DNA of 64,000 nt, from contig JARXAH010000019.1 of assembly GCA_029865945.1 (NCBI GenBank), positions 1-64,000 on the forward strand, written 5' to 3'. This document shows positions 24,953-34,626 of this stretch, one piece after another. The notes under the pieces are model-generated. The model had not been told where the DNA came from. It did not search any database and saw only the letters and a program-made list of their open reading frames with translations. The position numbers were made by a program, and so were the translations under genes. Source of the stretch: Bacteriovoracaceae bacterium. Its GTDB lineage: Bacteria; Bdellovibrionota; Bacteriovoracia; Bacteriovoracales; Bacteriovoracaceae. How positions within the stretch are numbered: the first letter of the stretch is position 1; each line of letters opens with the position of its first letter.

Positions 24953-26530
24953 TTACGAAACTTTCTTAATTCTCTTATCTAGCCCATACTTATCAACTTT
25001 CATAATTAAACTCGCTCTACTAATATCAAGCTCTTTAGATAAGCGCGATTTATTAAAATTGCAGCGCTTTAATCCTTCCTTAATCATCAATGCTTCTAAT
25101 TCTTCTAAGGCCTCTTTCATTTTTCCGTTTATATTTACCCCAGGTATGGAAGAGACAGAGGTTGCATTAATACCACCCACTTTATCAATAATTTTCGGAC
25201 TTATCATATCTGGTGTAATTAATTTTTCATCACCCGCTAAAACAACTAAACGCTCAACTTCATTGGTAAGCTCACGAATATTTCCTGGCCAAGTATAATC
25301 CATCATTTTCTCTAAAGTCTTTTTCGAATATGTTTTTAGTTCAATATTTTTTTCTTTGCACTTTCGCTCTAAGTATTCTTCCATCAATAGTGGTATATCT
25401 TCGCGCCGATCTCTCAATGCTGGCAAAGTCACATTGATCACATTTATTCGGTAATATAAGTCTTCTCGAAATTCACCTTTTGCAATCATTTCTTTAAGCG
25501 GCTTATTCGTAGCAGCGATAATTCTTACGTTAACTTTTTTCGGAGTTGTCGCACCCACTGGCAAAAATGTACCTTCTTGTAAAATTCTTAGCAACTTCAC
25601 TTGCATACTTAAAGTTGTATCTCCAATTTCATCTAAAAATAAAGTTCCCCCGTCTGCCGTTTCAAATAATCCTTTCTTATCTTTTATGGCCCCCGTGAAC
25701 GATCCTTTCACATGACCAAATAATTCTGAGTCGAGTAAATTGTCATTGAATGCAGAACAGTTTTGCGCCAAAAATATTTTGTCTTTTCTTGGGGAATTAT
25801 AATGTATCGCTTTTGCAACTAATTCTTTTCCAGTTCCATTTTCACCTTGGATCAGAATGGTAGATTCGGTTGTTGCAATTTTTTCCAGCAATTTATATAT
25901 TTCTTGCATTCGTTGAGATTTACCAATCATCTGGTGATATCGATATTTATTGGCAACTTCAGAGTGCAAATCGTTTATCATTTGCTCCCTCTTTACTATT
26001 TCTTCCTGGTAAGTGGTTACTTCCTCTGCATACAGGATAATTAATTCCTTGAGATACTCACCTTGAATAATTTCTAATTTTGATAATTTTTTTACGCATA
26101 AATCAGCTTCCTCTACTAGAAATCCAACCTGCATTAATTTTTGAACCACCTTCTGTGAATCTTCGTTGGTAAAAAGTCCGTTGGTGTAACAAAATCCGAC
26201 GACATATCCAATGATCCCTCCATCAAAACTGACGACAGAAATAATTGATTTCACAAACGGAAATGAAGTATGAAAATCGACAGATTTCAGTCCACTTTCT
26301 CTTAATGCAAAAATACCTTTTTCTATATCCTCTTGAAGAACTTGCCTGCCTTGCTGGGACGACATGAGCATCTTAAAAAAATAGGAGTAATATTTGAAAC
26401 CTGCTGTTTCGTGTGAGGGCAGCTTGCCAAATTCATCTGTTAACACCAAATCTAATTGAAACCATCTTCCAATTATTTCTTCAAGTTTTTGAATAACGTG
26501 CAAATCTTTAATACGCGACATGCTAAACAT
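24953..26530 (-). CDS. Sigma54-dependent transcriptional activator
   Basis: This 525-residue enhancer-binding protein would activate RpoN promoters. Residues 1-190 form a sensory region (GAF/PocR-like by impression) without a receiver aspartate, followed by a coiled coil. The AAA+ domain (about 200-440) has Walker A GENGTGKE, Walker B GGTLFLDEIGD, sensor ATN and the arginine-finger region REDLYYRI. The sigma54-contact loop reads GSFTGA where GAFTGA is usual. A Fis-type helix-turn-helix ends the protein. GGAGG lies 5 nt before the ATG. The gene converges on cheB with 9 bp between stops. Confidence 0.93.
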   Translation of the reverse strand: MFSMSRIKDLHVIQKLEEIIGRWFQLDLVLTDEFGKLPSHETAGFKYYSYFFKMLMSSQQGRQVLQEDIEKGIFALRESGLKSVDFHTSFPFVKSIISVVSFDGGIIGYVVGFCYTNGLFTNEDSQKVVQKLMQVGFLVEEADLCVKKLSKLEIIQGEYLKELIILYAEEVTTYQEEIVKREQMINDLHSEVANKYRYHQMIGKSQRMQEIYKLLEKIATTESTILIQGENGTGKELVAKAIHYNSPRKDKIFLAQNCSAFNDNLLDSELFGHVKGSFTGAIKDKKGLFETADGGTLFLDEIGDTTLSMQVKLLRILQEGTFLPVGATTPKKVNVRIIAATNKPLKEMIAKGEFREDLYYRINVINVTLPALRDRREDIPLLMEEYLERKCKEKNIELKTYSKKTLEKMMDYTWPGNIRELTNEVERLVVLAGDEKLITPDMISPKIIDKVGGINATSVSSIPGVNINGKMKEALEELEALMIKEGLKRCNFNKSRLSKELDISRASLIMKVDKYGLDKRIKKVS

Positions 26531-26551
26531 GTATACCTCCAGGTGTACAAC

Positions 26552-26578
26552 ATATCGGCAGTCATGAAATTTTATTGA
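26552..26578 (-). promoter_or_regulatory. Sigma28-like promoter of the sigma54 activator gene
   Basis: On the minus strand: TCAA (26578-26575), a 15-nt spacer, then GCCGATAT (26559-26552). Each element is one base off the sigma28 consensus. It ends 21 nt before the ATG, exactly the distance seen at cheA. The core GCCGATA is identical at both sites. Confidence 0.4.
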
Positions 26579-26612
26579 ATAGAATTTTTACTATGGTTTT
26601 AAGAAACTAAAA

Positions 26613-27161
26613 TTACCAATTTTGTGGGCCAATAAATTTTTGCATTAGTTGACCATTTTGATTAAACGTAAATGTTTCCGGTACCTTGGATACTCCAAAC
26701 TTTAAATACGCTTCCTCTTCAGTGTCGAGTAATAGTACAGAATAATCTTTATTAATTTTAATTTTACTTAAAAATTGCTGTGTTTTCTCTTTAGAGTCAT
26801 CTACTGCAATCAATAAAAGTAAATTTTTTTTGGGCCCAATCTTATTTGTAGTGTCTATATATTCAACTAACTTAGGTAACTCAGTTAAACAAGGTACACA
26901 CCATGTGGCCCAAAAGTGAACATAGATAACATCAGCTGAATTTATTTTGCTTTTTAGTATTTGCCCTAAGGTCGTACTTCTATTATTTTCTTCTTCAATA
27001 AAAGAAGCAGCTTTAAATACTTCCGATGTAATTTTTGATGAAATCCCATCGCTTACATTTTTGTTTGGATTTGAGCAAGAAAAAAGAATTTCAATTAAAA
27101 TGATAACTATCGAATTACGAAACAAGTGTTGAGCAAGTGATTTTCTACCAATCGTATTCAC
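26613..27161 (-). CDS. TlpA-like thioredoxin-fold lipoprotein
   Basis: The 182-residue protein has a hydrophobic N-terminus ending in a lipobox (ILFSC, Cys at residue 29), then a TlpA/ResA-type redoxin domain with WATWCVPC. A cis-proline region (VPETFTF) follows later. Such proteins are membrane-anchored periplasmic thiol reductants, often for cytochrome c maturation or disulphide repair; the specific partner is unknown. The protein stops soon after the last strand (GPQNW), so the C-terminal helix is short. It lies 61 bp beyond rplQ on the same strand with no terminator visible between them. Confidence 0.82.
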   Translation of the reverse strand: MNTIGRKSLAQHLFRNSIVIILIEILFSCSNPNKNVSDGISSKITSEVFKAASFIEEENNRSTTLGQILKSKINSADVIYVHFWATWCVPCLTELPKLVEYIDTTNKIGPKKNLLLLIAVDDSKEKTQQFLSKIKINKDYSVLLLDTEEEAYLKFGVSKVPETFTFNQNGQLMQKFIGPQNW

Positions 27162-27222
27162 ATCAAATGTATTTTTTTAATATACAAATAAACTCATTTC
27201 GGAAAATTGAACAAGTTTTACT

Positions 27223-27579
27223 CTAGTCTACTAAACTAAGGTAAGCCATCTTAGCAGCATCCCCAACTCTAGGCTCAGCGATACGGACGATTCTCGTGTA
27301 TCCGCCATTTCGTGTAGCTACTTTCGGCCCAATATTTGTAAATAAAGCACTCACAGCAGCCTTGCTATTTATTTTTGAGTAAACAAGTCTTCGATTGGCT
27401 ACTGTATCTGTCTTAGAAATCGTTATAAGTTTTTCAACAAAAATTCTAAGCGCTTTACACTTGGTAATTGTTGTTTTTAATTTTCCATGACCAATAAAAT
27501 CAGCAGCTAGACCTGCGATGATTGTATGTCTCTGAGTTCTTTCCATGTTTAGACGGTATTTATGATTTTTGTGTCGCAT
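27223..27579 (-). CDS. rplQ: 50S ribosomal protein L17
   Basis: The 118-residue protein has the L17 N-terminus RHKNHKYRLNM and the KLKTTITK block. It sits near the exit of the peptide tunnel in the large subunit. It is the last gene of the alpha operon, 99 bp after rpoA, and ends the ribosomal super-cluster. No intrinsic terminator is visible behind it, so read-through into the TlpA-like gene is possible. Confidence 0.97.
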   Translation of the reverse strand: MRHKNHKYRLNMERTQRHTIIAGLAADFIGHGKLKTTITKCKALRIFVEKLITISKTDTVANRRLVYSKINSKAAVSALFTNIGPKVATRNGGYTRIVRIAEPRVGDAAKMAYLSLVD

Positions 27580-27678
27580 AATTTTTCCTATAAATTTTTT
27601 CTAATTCTTTATACACTTTAAAATTAAACCTAAAAACTATTTTTTCCCATCATTCTAAAAATATTTGAAATAAATTCA

Positions 27679-28731
27679 CTACGATTTAAGTTTTTCATCC
27701 TTAATCGAGCTACCTGCAGTGGGAGATTGCATTTGTTTCATAATATTATCTATTTTCATTCCTAATCCTAGGCCCATGCTAGTCAAAATTTCCTTAATTT
27801 CGTTCAAGGATTTACGACCAAAGTTCTTAGTTCTTAGCATCTCGCCTTCTGTTTTTGACACCAACTCATAAATATACTTAATATTTGCGTTTTGGAGACA
27901 ATTTGCAGAACGTACTGATAGCTCTAGCTCTGAAACTGGCTTTAATAAAAATTCATTAGTTACACCACTTTTAGAAACCGAGCTCTTGCTTGTAAGTTCA
28001 ACTGGTGTATCTTCATCCTCAAAATTCATAAACACCGTCAATTGGTCTCTCATGATTTTAGCAGACAATGCGACAGCATCTACAGGATCGATCCCAGAAT
28101 TTGTCCAGACCTCTAATGTTAACTTGTCGAAGTCAGTCCGTTTCCCAACCCTTGAATTAGTTACTGTATAGTTAACACGCTGAACTGGTGAAAACAATGT
28201 GTCTATATAAACCCAACCAACAGGTAGATCAAACCTATCTTTGTTGTCAGTCGCAGTTACATACCCTTTACCTCTGGCAATTTTAAGCTCCATTCTAATG
28301 AACCCACCGGATGAAATATTGCAGATAATCTTATTTGGATTCAATACATGGACGTCAGTAGGTAACTGGATATTTCCAGCAAGAACAGGACCTTCTCCTT
28401 GCTTCTCTAAGGTTAAAACAATATCTTCTTTTGCGCTCAGTCTAAAATTAATTTCTTTTAAATTTAAGATTATTTCTGAGACTTCTTCTTTTACATTGCT
28501 GATAGTACTAAATTCATGGTCTGCGCCATCAATCTTGACCGCAACTACCCCTGCTCCTTGAATCGAGGACAGTAGTACTCTACGTAGTGAGTTACCTAAA
28601 GTGAGGCCGTATCCTCGCTCAAGTGGTTTAGCAACAAATTTTCCATAATTTGGCTTCAGCGCATCGCTATCCACTTCTAAAGCGGCTGGTCGAATCATTT
28701 CAGACCAGTTCTTTGACATAAAAGTATCCAT
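27679..28731 (-). CDS. rpoA: RNA polymerase alpha subunit
   Basis: The alpha subunit dimerises to nucleate RNA polymerase assembly and reads UP elements and activators through its C-terminal domain. The N-terminal domain contains [19 protein letters not shown]-type dimer residues (positions about 40-60). The alpha-CTD (about 260-330) has [12 protein letters not shown] with the DNA-binding Arg, and the [10 protein letters not shown] helix. I start at the ATG behind GAGGTGACC, giving 350 residues; the open frame extends 9 codons further upstream without support. rpsK lies upstream; no rpsD is between them. Confidence 0.98.
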   Translation of the reverse strand: MDTFMSKNWSEMIRPAALEVDSDALKPNYGKFVAKPLERGYGLTLGNSLRRVLLSSIQGAGVVAVKIDGADHEFSTISNVKEEVSEIILNLKEINFRLSAKEDIVLTLEKQGEGPVLAGNIQLPTDVHVLNPNKIICNISSGGFIRMELKIARGKGYVTATDNKDRFDLPVGWVYIDTLFSPVQRVNYTVTNSRVGKRTDFDKLTLEVWTNSGIDPVDAVALSAKIMRDQLTVFMNFEDEDTPVELTSKSSVSKSGVTNEFLLKPVSELELSVRSANCLQNANIKYIYELVSKTEGEMLRTKNFGRKSLNEIKEILTSMGLGLGMKIDNIMKQMQSPTAGSSIKDEKLKS

Positions 28732-28814
28732 GGTCACCTCAAAAAATATAATACACAATTATAAAATTAAATTATCGTAACATTAAAAGCGGCAGTATCC
28801 AAAATAGATTTGCT

Positions 28815-29198
28815 CTAGACCCTTCTTCGCTTTGGAGCTCTGCAACCATTGTGAGGAATTGGACTTACATCAGCGACAGAAGATATTCGCAAACCAGAAG
28901 CCAAAACGCCTCTGATCGCATTTTCTCGACCTGCTCCTGGGCCTTTCACTTTAACTTCGACCGAAGAAACACCATATTCTTTTACTTTTTGAGATGCTTC
29001 CTGCGAAGCAACTTGTGCAGCAAAAGGAGTTGACTTTTTAGAGCCACGGAAGCCTAAAGCTCCTGCACTTGCCCAAGCCAGTGCATTACCTTCCAAATCT
29101 GTATAAGTTACTATTGTATTATTGAACGAAGCCAATATATTGCAAATAACATGAGGAACATTTTTCTTAATTTTTTTCTTAACTACTTTTGTATTCAT
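28815..29198 (-). CDS. rpsK: 30S ribosomal protein S11
   Basis: The 127-residue S11 helps form the small-subunit platform near the mRNA exit. The family features include the [12 protein letters not shown] block, [11 protein letters not shown] and the conserved ending [10 protein letters not shown]. It is co-directional between rpsM and rpoA. In many bacteria rpsD follows here, but it is missing from this cluster. Confidence 0.98.
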   Translation of the reverse strand: MNTKVVKKKIKKNVPHVICNILASFNNTIVTYTDLEGNALAWASAGALGFRGSKKSTPFAAQVASQEASQKVKEYGVSSVEVKVKGPGAGRENAIRGVLASGLRISSVADVSPIPHNGCRAPKRRRV

Positions 29199-29221
29199 GA
29201 AATTGATATCCTTAAATTAGT

Positions 29222-29605
29222 TTATGATTTTAGAGATTTAATTGATTTCTTTCCAGCGATGGCAACTGCTGGGCCCTTCCTGGTTCTAGCATTGGTATGC
29301 GTCCTCTGTCCGCGTACTGGCAAGCTCTTTCTATGCCTAGTGCCTCTGTAGCAATTTAGGTCTTTTAATCTCTTAATGTTCATTGCAATATCACGCCTTA
29401 AATCACCTTCAAGCGTGTAGCCTTCGAGCGCTTGTCGAATCTGTTTTACATCTTCGTCTGTTATATCGTTTGAACTTTTTGTATTTTCGATTCCAGCTTT
29501 TTTAAGAACTTCCTCGGAAATTTTAGGGCCTATTCCATAAATTGCACGAATTGCAATTTTCATTGACTTATTTCGTGGTAAATCTACACCTAATATCCTA
29601 GCCAT
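29222..29605 (-). CDS. rpsM: 30S ribosomal protein S13
   Basis: S13 sits in the small-subunit head and contacts P-site tRNA and the intersubunit bridge. The 127 residues begin [10 protein letters not shown], contain the helix-two-turn-helix AIYGIGPK, and end with the basic tail after [14 protein letters not shown], which reaches the tRNA. It lies 30 bp after rpmJ and 23 bp before rpsK. Confidence 0.98.
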   Translation of the reverse strand: MARILGVDLPRNKSMKIAIRAIYGIGPKISEEVLKKAGIENTKSSNDITDEDVKQIRQALEGYTLEGDLRRDIAMNIKRLKDLNCYRGTRHRKSLPVRGQRTHTNARTRKGPAVAIAGKKSIKSLKS

Positions 29606-29635
29606 ATCTTGATTCCTTTTAAATTAGTAATATAT

Positions 29636-29752
29636 TTATCCCTGTCTTTGCTTATGCTTTGGGCTTGATTTACAAATAACTCTAACTACGCCTTTTCTCT
29701 TAATAACCTTACAGTTAATACATATTTTTTTTACTGATGATCTAACTTTCAT
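29636..29752 (-). CDS. rpmJ: 50S ribosomal protein L36
   Basis: This small gene was found by reading the adk-rpsM gap. It encodes 38 residues starting [15 protein letters not shown]. The zinc-ribbon ligands C11, C14, C27 and H33 are all present, so this is the zinc-binding form. It lies 30 bp before rpsM, its usual place, and 57 bp after adk. map and infA, which often sit between adk and rpmJ, are absent. Confidence 0.95.
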   Translation of the reverse strand: MKVRSSVKKICINCKVIKRKGVVRVICKSSPKHKQRQG

Positions 29753-29809
29753 AAATTGCCCTTTCTGATTTAATGCGAAGAATATTTTTATATCATGATT
29801 CAAAAAATT

Positions 29810-30472
29810 TCAATGAGTCATTTCAGTTATCTTCAAAATTTCACGGGTAACCGAGTTAACTGCCAACTCAGCATCAATCTCGTGGAAATTTTTACTTTCG
29901 CTATAGAAGCTTATGAGAGGTGAAGTCTCAATCTCAAAAATCTCAACCCTCTTTCTGACTACCTCTTCTCTATCGTCGCTTCTCTGTATTAGATCTACAC
30001 CTGTAATATCACACTTTCCTCTAACCTTGGGAGGAGACGATATTAAGTTGTATATATACTTTCCGTCAGGGGTCATTCTTCTGTTTGACAGCCTTTCAAC
30101 TACTTTCCTTCCATCAAGTTTAAAATAAATTACATTAAAAGGTTTTAACTCATGGTACTTAGAAAAAGCTTTTGCCTGAGTTACATTCCGAGGAAAACCA
30201 TCATAAATATAATTAAACACACTATAGTCAGTATTAGTTTTTAACAATTCTAAGACTAACTCATCAGAGACAAGGGCACCGGAAGCAATTACCTCTTTAA
30301 CATCTTTGCCAAGTTGGCTATCTTTACCTATCTCCTTGCGAAGCAAATCCCCAGTCGAAACATGATTAAAATTCTTCGTATCTGCTAATATCTTTGCTTG
30401 AGTTCCTTTCCCTGACCCAGGCATCCCAATAAAAACTAGGTCAATTTTTTTTTCAGTAGACTTCAAAAGCAT
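29810..30472 (-). CDS. adk: Adenylate kinase
   Basis: Adenylate kinase interconverts ATP, AMP and ADP in the cytosol. The 220 residues carry the P-loop GMPGSGKGTQ (about 16-25), the AMP-site stretch YDGFPRNVTQA and the LID domain around RRMTPDGKYIYN. The LID lacks a zinc-binding cysteine set. The start ATG shares one base with the secY stop (TAATG), so translation is coupled to secY. Confidence 0.97.
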   Translation of the reverse strand: MLLKSTEKKIDLVFIGMPGSGKGTQAKILADTKNFNHVSTGDLLRKEIGKDSQLGKDVKEVIASGALVSDELVLELLKTNTDYSVFNYIYDGFPRNVTQAKAFSKYHELKPFNVIYFKLDGRKVVERLSNRRMTPDGKYIYNLISSPPKVRGKCDITGVDLIQRSDDREEVVRKRVEIFEIETSPLISFYSESKNFHEIDAELAVNSVTREILKITEMTH

Positions 30473-31851
30473 TAAAACCTTCTAGAGCTTGACGATGATT
30501 TTCCTTTAACCTTGTAAAGCTTGTCATATCGTTGAGATATCAAAAATCCTTCTGCCTGAGCAATAGTGTCGAGCGCTACGCCTACTAATATCAACAATGA
30601 AGTTCCGCCAAAATAAAAAGGCACGTTAAAGTTTACTAGCAAGATTGTGGGTAAAACACATATCAAGGACACATAGATACCGCCAATTAACGCCAATTTA
30701 TTGACTACTGAAGTTAAAAAATCTTCCGTTTTAGCCCCGGGCCTAATACCTGGTAAAAAACCACCGTTTTTTTGTAGATTTTCAGAAATATCTTTAGCTC
30801 TAAACTGAAGAGTTGCGTAGAAAAATGAAAAGAATATAATGAGTCCCACTAAAATAATTGTGTATAAACTGTTTCCCGGAAGAAGTGCTGCTTGGAAAGA
30901 TTCTAGCACTGTTCTTAGGATTGAAAGAGAATCTGGAATTCTTGAAGCAAGATTGAATTGAGTTATTGTTCCCGGAATACTCAATAATGCGTAGGCGAAT
31001 ATAGGAGGCATAATACCAGAAACATTCAATTTTATTGGAAGGTGGCTGACTTGTCCGCCATACACACGATTATTAACGACTCTCTTAGCATAATGTACTG
31101 GAACTTTTCTGTAGGACCTCTCTATGTAAACTACAAACCAGAAAGCAATCACAATTATCAACAAAATTGCGATTACAGCAATAAAGCTTATTTCATTATT
31201 CATGAATAAGTTATAAGTTCCTCTGAAGGCTTTAGGGATACTTGCAGCAATACCTGCGAAAATTATCAAGGAAATCCCGTTTCCGATACCTTTTTCAGTT
31301 ATTCTCTCCCCTAGCCACATTACAAACAGTGAGCCCGCAGTCATTGTCAAAATCGCCATAACCTTGAAACTAATTCCAGGATTAATAACAATTGAAGTAC
31401 CAGAAATACCAGAAGAAGATTCCATCATTACAGTTAGTCCATAGCCCTGAAACATGCAAAGGACCACTGAAAAATATCTTGTCCATTGAGAAATTTTCTT
31501 TCTGCCGTCCGATTCCTTTTGCAATTCAGCGAAGTATGGAAAAGAAAGTGCAAGCAAACTAAAGATAATTGATGAAGTAATATAAGGCATTACCCCGAGC
31601 GCGAATATAGAAAATCTTTCAAGAGCTCCACCAGTAAAGCGATTGTAAAAGCCAATTGCAGTATTAGACAGACTCCCAAAAAATGATTCCATTGAGAGTA
31701 AATCAACGCCTGGTACTGTTATTTGAGTCCCAACACGAAAAACTGCCAAGCAAAAAAGAGTAAAAAGAACCCTTCGAAGTAATTCATTTTTTCTCCCATC
31801 GGAACCTGGGCGACTCAAACTTTCATCACTAACGGAGACATTTGTGGCCAT
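30472..31851 (-). CDS. secY: Protein translocase subunit SecY
   Basis: SecY is the channel of the Sec translocon in the inner membrane. The 459-residue protein has ten predicted membrane segments, the first near RRVLFTLFCLAVFRVG and the plug region after it. GVMPYITSSI, GNGISLIIFAGI and the IRPGAKTEDFL cytosolic block are conserved. It sits in the spc operon after rplO and overlaps adk by one base. Its partner secE is 25 kb upstream in the same super-cluster. Confidence 0.98.
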   Translation of the reverse strand: MATNVSVSDESLSRPGSDGRKNELLRRVLFTLFCLAVFRVGTQITVPGVDLLSMESFFGSLSNTAIGFYNRFTGGALERFSIFALGVMPYITSSIIFSLLALSFPYFAELQKESDGRKKISQWTRYFSVVLCMFQGYGLTVMMESSSGISGTSIVINPGISFKVMAILTMTAGSLFVMWLGERITEKGIGNGISLIIFAGIAASIPKAFRGTYNLFMNNEISFIAVIAILLIIVIAFWFVVYIERSYRKVPVHYAKRVVNNRVYGGQVSHLPIKLNVSGIMPPIFAYALLSIPGTITQFNLASRIPDSLSILRTVLESFQAALLPGNSLYTIILVGLIIFFSFFYATLQFRAKDISENLQKNGGFLPGIRPGAKTEDFLTSVVNKLALIGGIYVSLICVLPTILLVNFNVPFYFGGTSLLILVGVALDTIAQAEGFLISQRYDKLYKVKGKSSSSSRRF

Positions 31852-31873
31852 TTATCTAAACCTTTTATTTATC

Positions 31874-32326
31874 TTAGTTGATATTTGATCCACTTTTAGC
31901 GATTAACTCTTTTGCAGCACTTGAAAACTTAAATTCATTTGAGAAACTTACTTTTACTGTGAGTTCTCCCTTCGCTAAAATCTTTATTGATGAAGAATAT
32001 GGAATCGATTTTATTAATCCCTTTGAGATCAATGAATCGCTATTAACTATTTCTCCATTAGTGTATTTTTTATTAATTGAGCAAAAATTCACATGCTGCA
32101 CAAGAACGGAAAAAGGATAATTTGAGAATCCTCTTTTTGGAAGTCTTCGGTAGGTCGGTGTCTGACCCCCTTCAAAGCCAAGTCGAATAGTTCCGCCTTT
32201 TCTTGCCTTTTGTCCCTTGTGGCCCTTGCCCGCTTGAGTTCCCCAACCAGAGCCTTGGCCTCGACCAATTCTCTTTCTTGTTTTTGTACTTCCCTCTGCA
32301 GGCTTTAAATTATTAAGAGTAATCAT
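31874..32326 (-). CDS. rplO: 50S ribosomal protein L15
   Basis: The 150-residue protein shows the L15 N-terminus [12 protein letters not shown], the Gly/Arg-rich extension [21 protein letters not shown] that threads through 23S rRNA, and GFEGGQTP. It assembles late in the large subunit. It lies 4 bp after rpmD and 22 bp before secY. Confidence 0.97.
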   Translation of the reverse strand: MITLNNLKPAEGSTKTRKRIGRGQGSGWGTQAGKGHKGQKARKGGTIRLGFEGGQTPTYRRLPKRGFSNYPFSVLVQHVNFCSINKKYTNGEIVNSDSLISKGLIKSIPYSSSIKILAKGELTVKVSFSNEFKFSSAAKELIAKSGSNIN

Positions 32327-32330
32327 AGTA

Positions 32331-32522
32331 TTATTCCTTTACTTCCAACCAATTAATCATTTTCTTCACCATGCCCCTATTGGTAGGCACATTTAAAACT
32401 TTTGATTCATCCCCGATTTTCTTTAACCCCAATCCTCTAATGGTACTGGTCTGTTCTTTTGTACACTTGATCGTGCTTCTCAAAAGTCTTAACTTTAAGT
32501 GGCTATTTTTTTTAACCGTCAT
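32331..32522 (-). CDS. rpmD: 50S ribosomal protein L30
   Basis: This small 63-residue L30 has the family core [21 protein letters not shown] with [13 protein letters not shown]. It sits between rpsE (54 bp upstream) and rplO (4 bp downstream), as expected for the spc operon. Confidence 0.95.
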   Translation of the reverse strand: MTVKKNSHLKLRLLRSTIKCTKEQTSTIRGLGLKKIGDESKVLNVPTNRGMVKKMINWLEVKE

Positions 32523-32576
32523 ACATATACCTTATTAAAAGATTCGTCTTATTTTAATTATAAATTTATCTAATTT

Positions 32577-33194
32577 TTATTTTACTCTTATCCGTTTAAT
32601 ATCAGCGCCTCTCAAAAAGGCTACATCTTTCGCAGATTTTAATTGTTTTAAAGCTTCAAATGTTGCCTTAATCACGTTATGAGGGTTCGTGCTTCTTTGA
32701 GACTTCGTTAAAACATTTTTTATTCCAGCAAGTTCCAAAATCGAACGACATGCACCAGCAGCCTTAATTCCAGTTCCCTCTGCTGCGGGGCGAAACATAA
32801 TATTGCCTGCACCAAACTTACCTATAACTTCATGCGGAATGGTTCCGTTATCAATAGGAATTGATACAAGTTTCTTCGACGCTAGTTGCCCAGCTTTTCG
32901 TATTGCATCAGGCACTTCTTTTGCTTTCCCCAATCCGTACCCAACTCTGCCGTTCTTATCACCGACTACAATTAATGCGGCAAAAGAAAATCTACGTCCA
33001 CCCTTCACAACTTTTGCTACCCTATTTACAGCAACAACTCTTTCCTCAAGATCAACTTTTAAAGCATCAGGAGAAGTCGGCTTTCTATCGCCCTTAGATC
33101 TTTGCGGTCGATTCTTTCTATTTTTAAAGTCTGGTGTATTATTATTTGAGTCATTTGTTCCGCTAGCTGCTTGGTTTTCATTTTCAGTAGACAT
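32577..33194 (-). CDS. rpsE: 30S ribosomal protein S5
   Basis: S5 maintains decoding fidelity at the mRNA entry. The protein has 205 residues, about 40 more than E. coli S5, owing to a low-complexity Asn/Lys/Asp-rich N-terminal extension (1-48). The dsRNA-binding-like core follows: [35 protein letters not shown], and the loop with [14 protein letters not shown]. It lies in the spc operon between rplR and rpmD. Confidence 0.97.
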   Translation of the reverse strand: MSTENENQAASGTNDSNNNTPDFKNRKNRPQRSKGDRKPTSPDALKVDLEERVVAVNRVAKVVKGGRRFSFAALIVVGDKNGRVGYGLGKAKEVPDAIRKAGQLASKKLVSIPIDNGTIPHEVIGKFGAGNIMFRPAAEGTGIKAAGACRSILELAGIKNVLTKSQRSTNPHNVIKATFEALKQLKSAKDVAFLRGADIKRIRVK

Positions 33195-33226
33195 CTAATA
33201 AATCTCCTTAAAAGCTATAAAATTAT

Positions 33227-33601
33227 TTAAAAAACAACACCAGTAGATCTTATAGCATCAGCGAGGGCCGCAATAACTCCGGTGTATCTCTTTCCAGCTC
33301 TATCAAATACCGCTTTCTTAATCCCTAGCTCTCCAAGCTTACCGCCTACCGCGGATCCAACTGTTTTAGCACTCCCTGTATTAACCCCATCGCCAATCTT
33401 GCTTTTCCCAAAAGTATTAACTGCTAAAATAGTTTTACCTTCTAAGTCGTTAATCACTTGTACAGAAAGATTTTTGTTACTTTTCACTACGCAAATTCTA
33501 GGTACTTCTTCAGTTCCGTTAATCTTCTTTCTGATAGAAAGCTTTCTTCTATATTCCTTTGCCTTAGTTTCATTTTTAATTTTCTTATACTGCTTTCTCA
33601 T
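33227..33601 (-). CDS. rplR: 50S ribosomal protein L18
   Basis: L18 binds 5S rRNA in the central protuberance. The 124 residues have the basic start MRKQYKKIKNETKAKEYRRK, the RICVVKSNKNLSVQVIND strand pair and the FDRAGKRYTGVIAALADAIR ending typical of L18. It lies between rplF and rpsE. Confidence 0.97.
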   Translation of the reverse strand: MRKQYKKIKNETKAKEYRRKLSIRKKINGTEEVPRICVVKSNKNLSVQVINDLEGKTILAVNTFGKSKIGDGVNTGSAKTVGSAVGGKLGELGIKKAVFDRAGKRYTGVIAALADAIRSTGVVF

Positions 33602-33632
33602 ACTCTCTCTCTTAATTATTAATGTTATTCAT

Positions 33633-34175
33633 TTATTTTTTTGCACTTGTCTTACCGGCTTTTCTAATTATTTTTTCCTCAGAGTACTTAATACCCTTTC
33701 CCTTGTAAGGTTCAGGCGGTCTGAAGCCTCTAATTTTGGCTGAGACTAGCCCAACTAATTCTTTGTCAAAGCCAGAAACCGTAATTTTATTTTTATCAAC
33801 TTTTGCTTCTATTCCTTTTGGAAGTTGAAACTCTATTGGATGTGAAAATCCAAGATTTAAAGTAAGCATACTTCCTGCGACAGCTGCCCGGTAACCAACT
33901 CCAGTAAATTCAAGATCTTTGCTGAATCCATCGGTTACGCCATGTATATTATTTGCTATTATTGTGCGGTAAAGACCCCACTTTGAGTTGCTCTTTCCAC
34001 TGGACAATTGAGTTGGGCTTAGCTCTAGACCTCCCTCAATTTTTTTTAGCTCAAAACCATCTGGAAGTTTCATTTCAATCTTTCCCTTTGGTCCGCTGAA
34101 AATAATGTTACCATTATCTACCTTGGCTTCTGTTTTACCCTTAACTTCTATAATTTTTTTACCGATTCTTGACAT
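33633..34175 (-). CDS. rplF: 50S ribosomal protein L6
   Basis: L6 lies near the GTPase-associated centre. The 180 residues begin MSRIGKKIIEV, include the GVTDGFSKDLEFTGVGYRA block and end with the L6 signature PEPYKGKGIKYSEE followed by a basic tail. It lies 29 bp after rpsH. Confidence 0.98.
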   Translation of the reverse strand: MSRIGKKIIEVKGKTEAKVDNGNIIFSGPKGKIEMKLPDGFELKKIEGGLELSPTQLSSGKSNSKWGLYRTIIANNIHGVTDGFSKDLEFTGVGYRAAVAGSMLTLNLGFSHPIEFQLPKGIEAKVDKNKITVSGFDKELVGLVSAKIRGFRPPEPYKGKGIKYSEEKIIRKAGKTSAKK

Positions 34176-34204
34176 AAATTAGTCACCTTATCTCAAAATA
34201 TTAA

Positions 34205-34588
34205 TTACCAAACGCTACAAATTACTTCGCCGCCAACTTTTAACTGCTTAGCTTTTCTAGATGAGAGCACGCCCTTTGATGTTGAAATCACTGTAACACC
34301 AAGTCCGCTTCTAACTCTGTTAAAATTAAGATAGCCCTGATATTTTCTAAGCCCTGGTTTAGAACTTCTTGAAATTCCTTGCAGTGCGCCTTCTTTTAAA
34401 TAAATTCTAATTCTTAATTTAGCTGGATCTTGGGCCAAAATTTTAAATGATCGAATAAAACCTTCTTCTTTTAGAACCTTGCAAATATTAGCTTTAATTT
34501 TACTTGCTGGTACTTCAACCGATTCAAAACCTGCGGAAAGAGCGTTTCGAATCGAGGTCAACATATTAGCAATAGGGTCAGTTATCAT
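34205..34588 (-). CDS. rpsH: 30S ribosomal protein S8
   Basis: S8 binds helix 21 of 16S rRNA and in E. coli represses the spc operon. The 127 residues have the start MITDPIANMLTSIRNA and the conserved C-terminal STSKGVLSSRKAK with GGEVICSVW. Whether an S8 operator exists near rplE was not resolved by eye. Confidence 0.98.
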   Translation of the reverse strand: MITDPIANMLTSIRNALSAGFESVEVPASKIKANICKVLKEEGFIRSFKILAQDPAKLRIRIYLKEGALQGISRSSKPGLRKYQGYLNFNRVRSGLGVTVISTSKGVLSSRKAKQLKVGGEVICSVW

Positions 34589-34626
34589 AAATACACTCCT
34601 AAAATAAACTACTCAAATATCTACAT

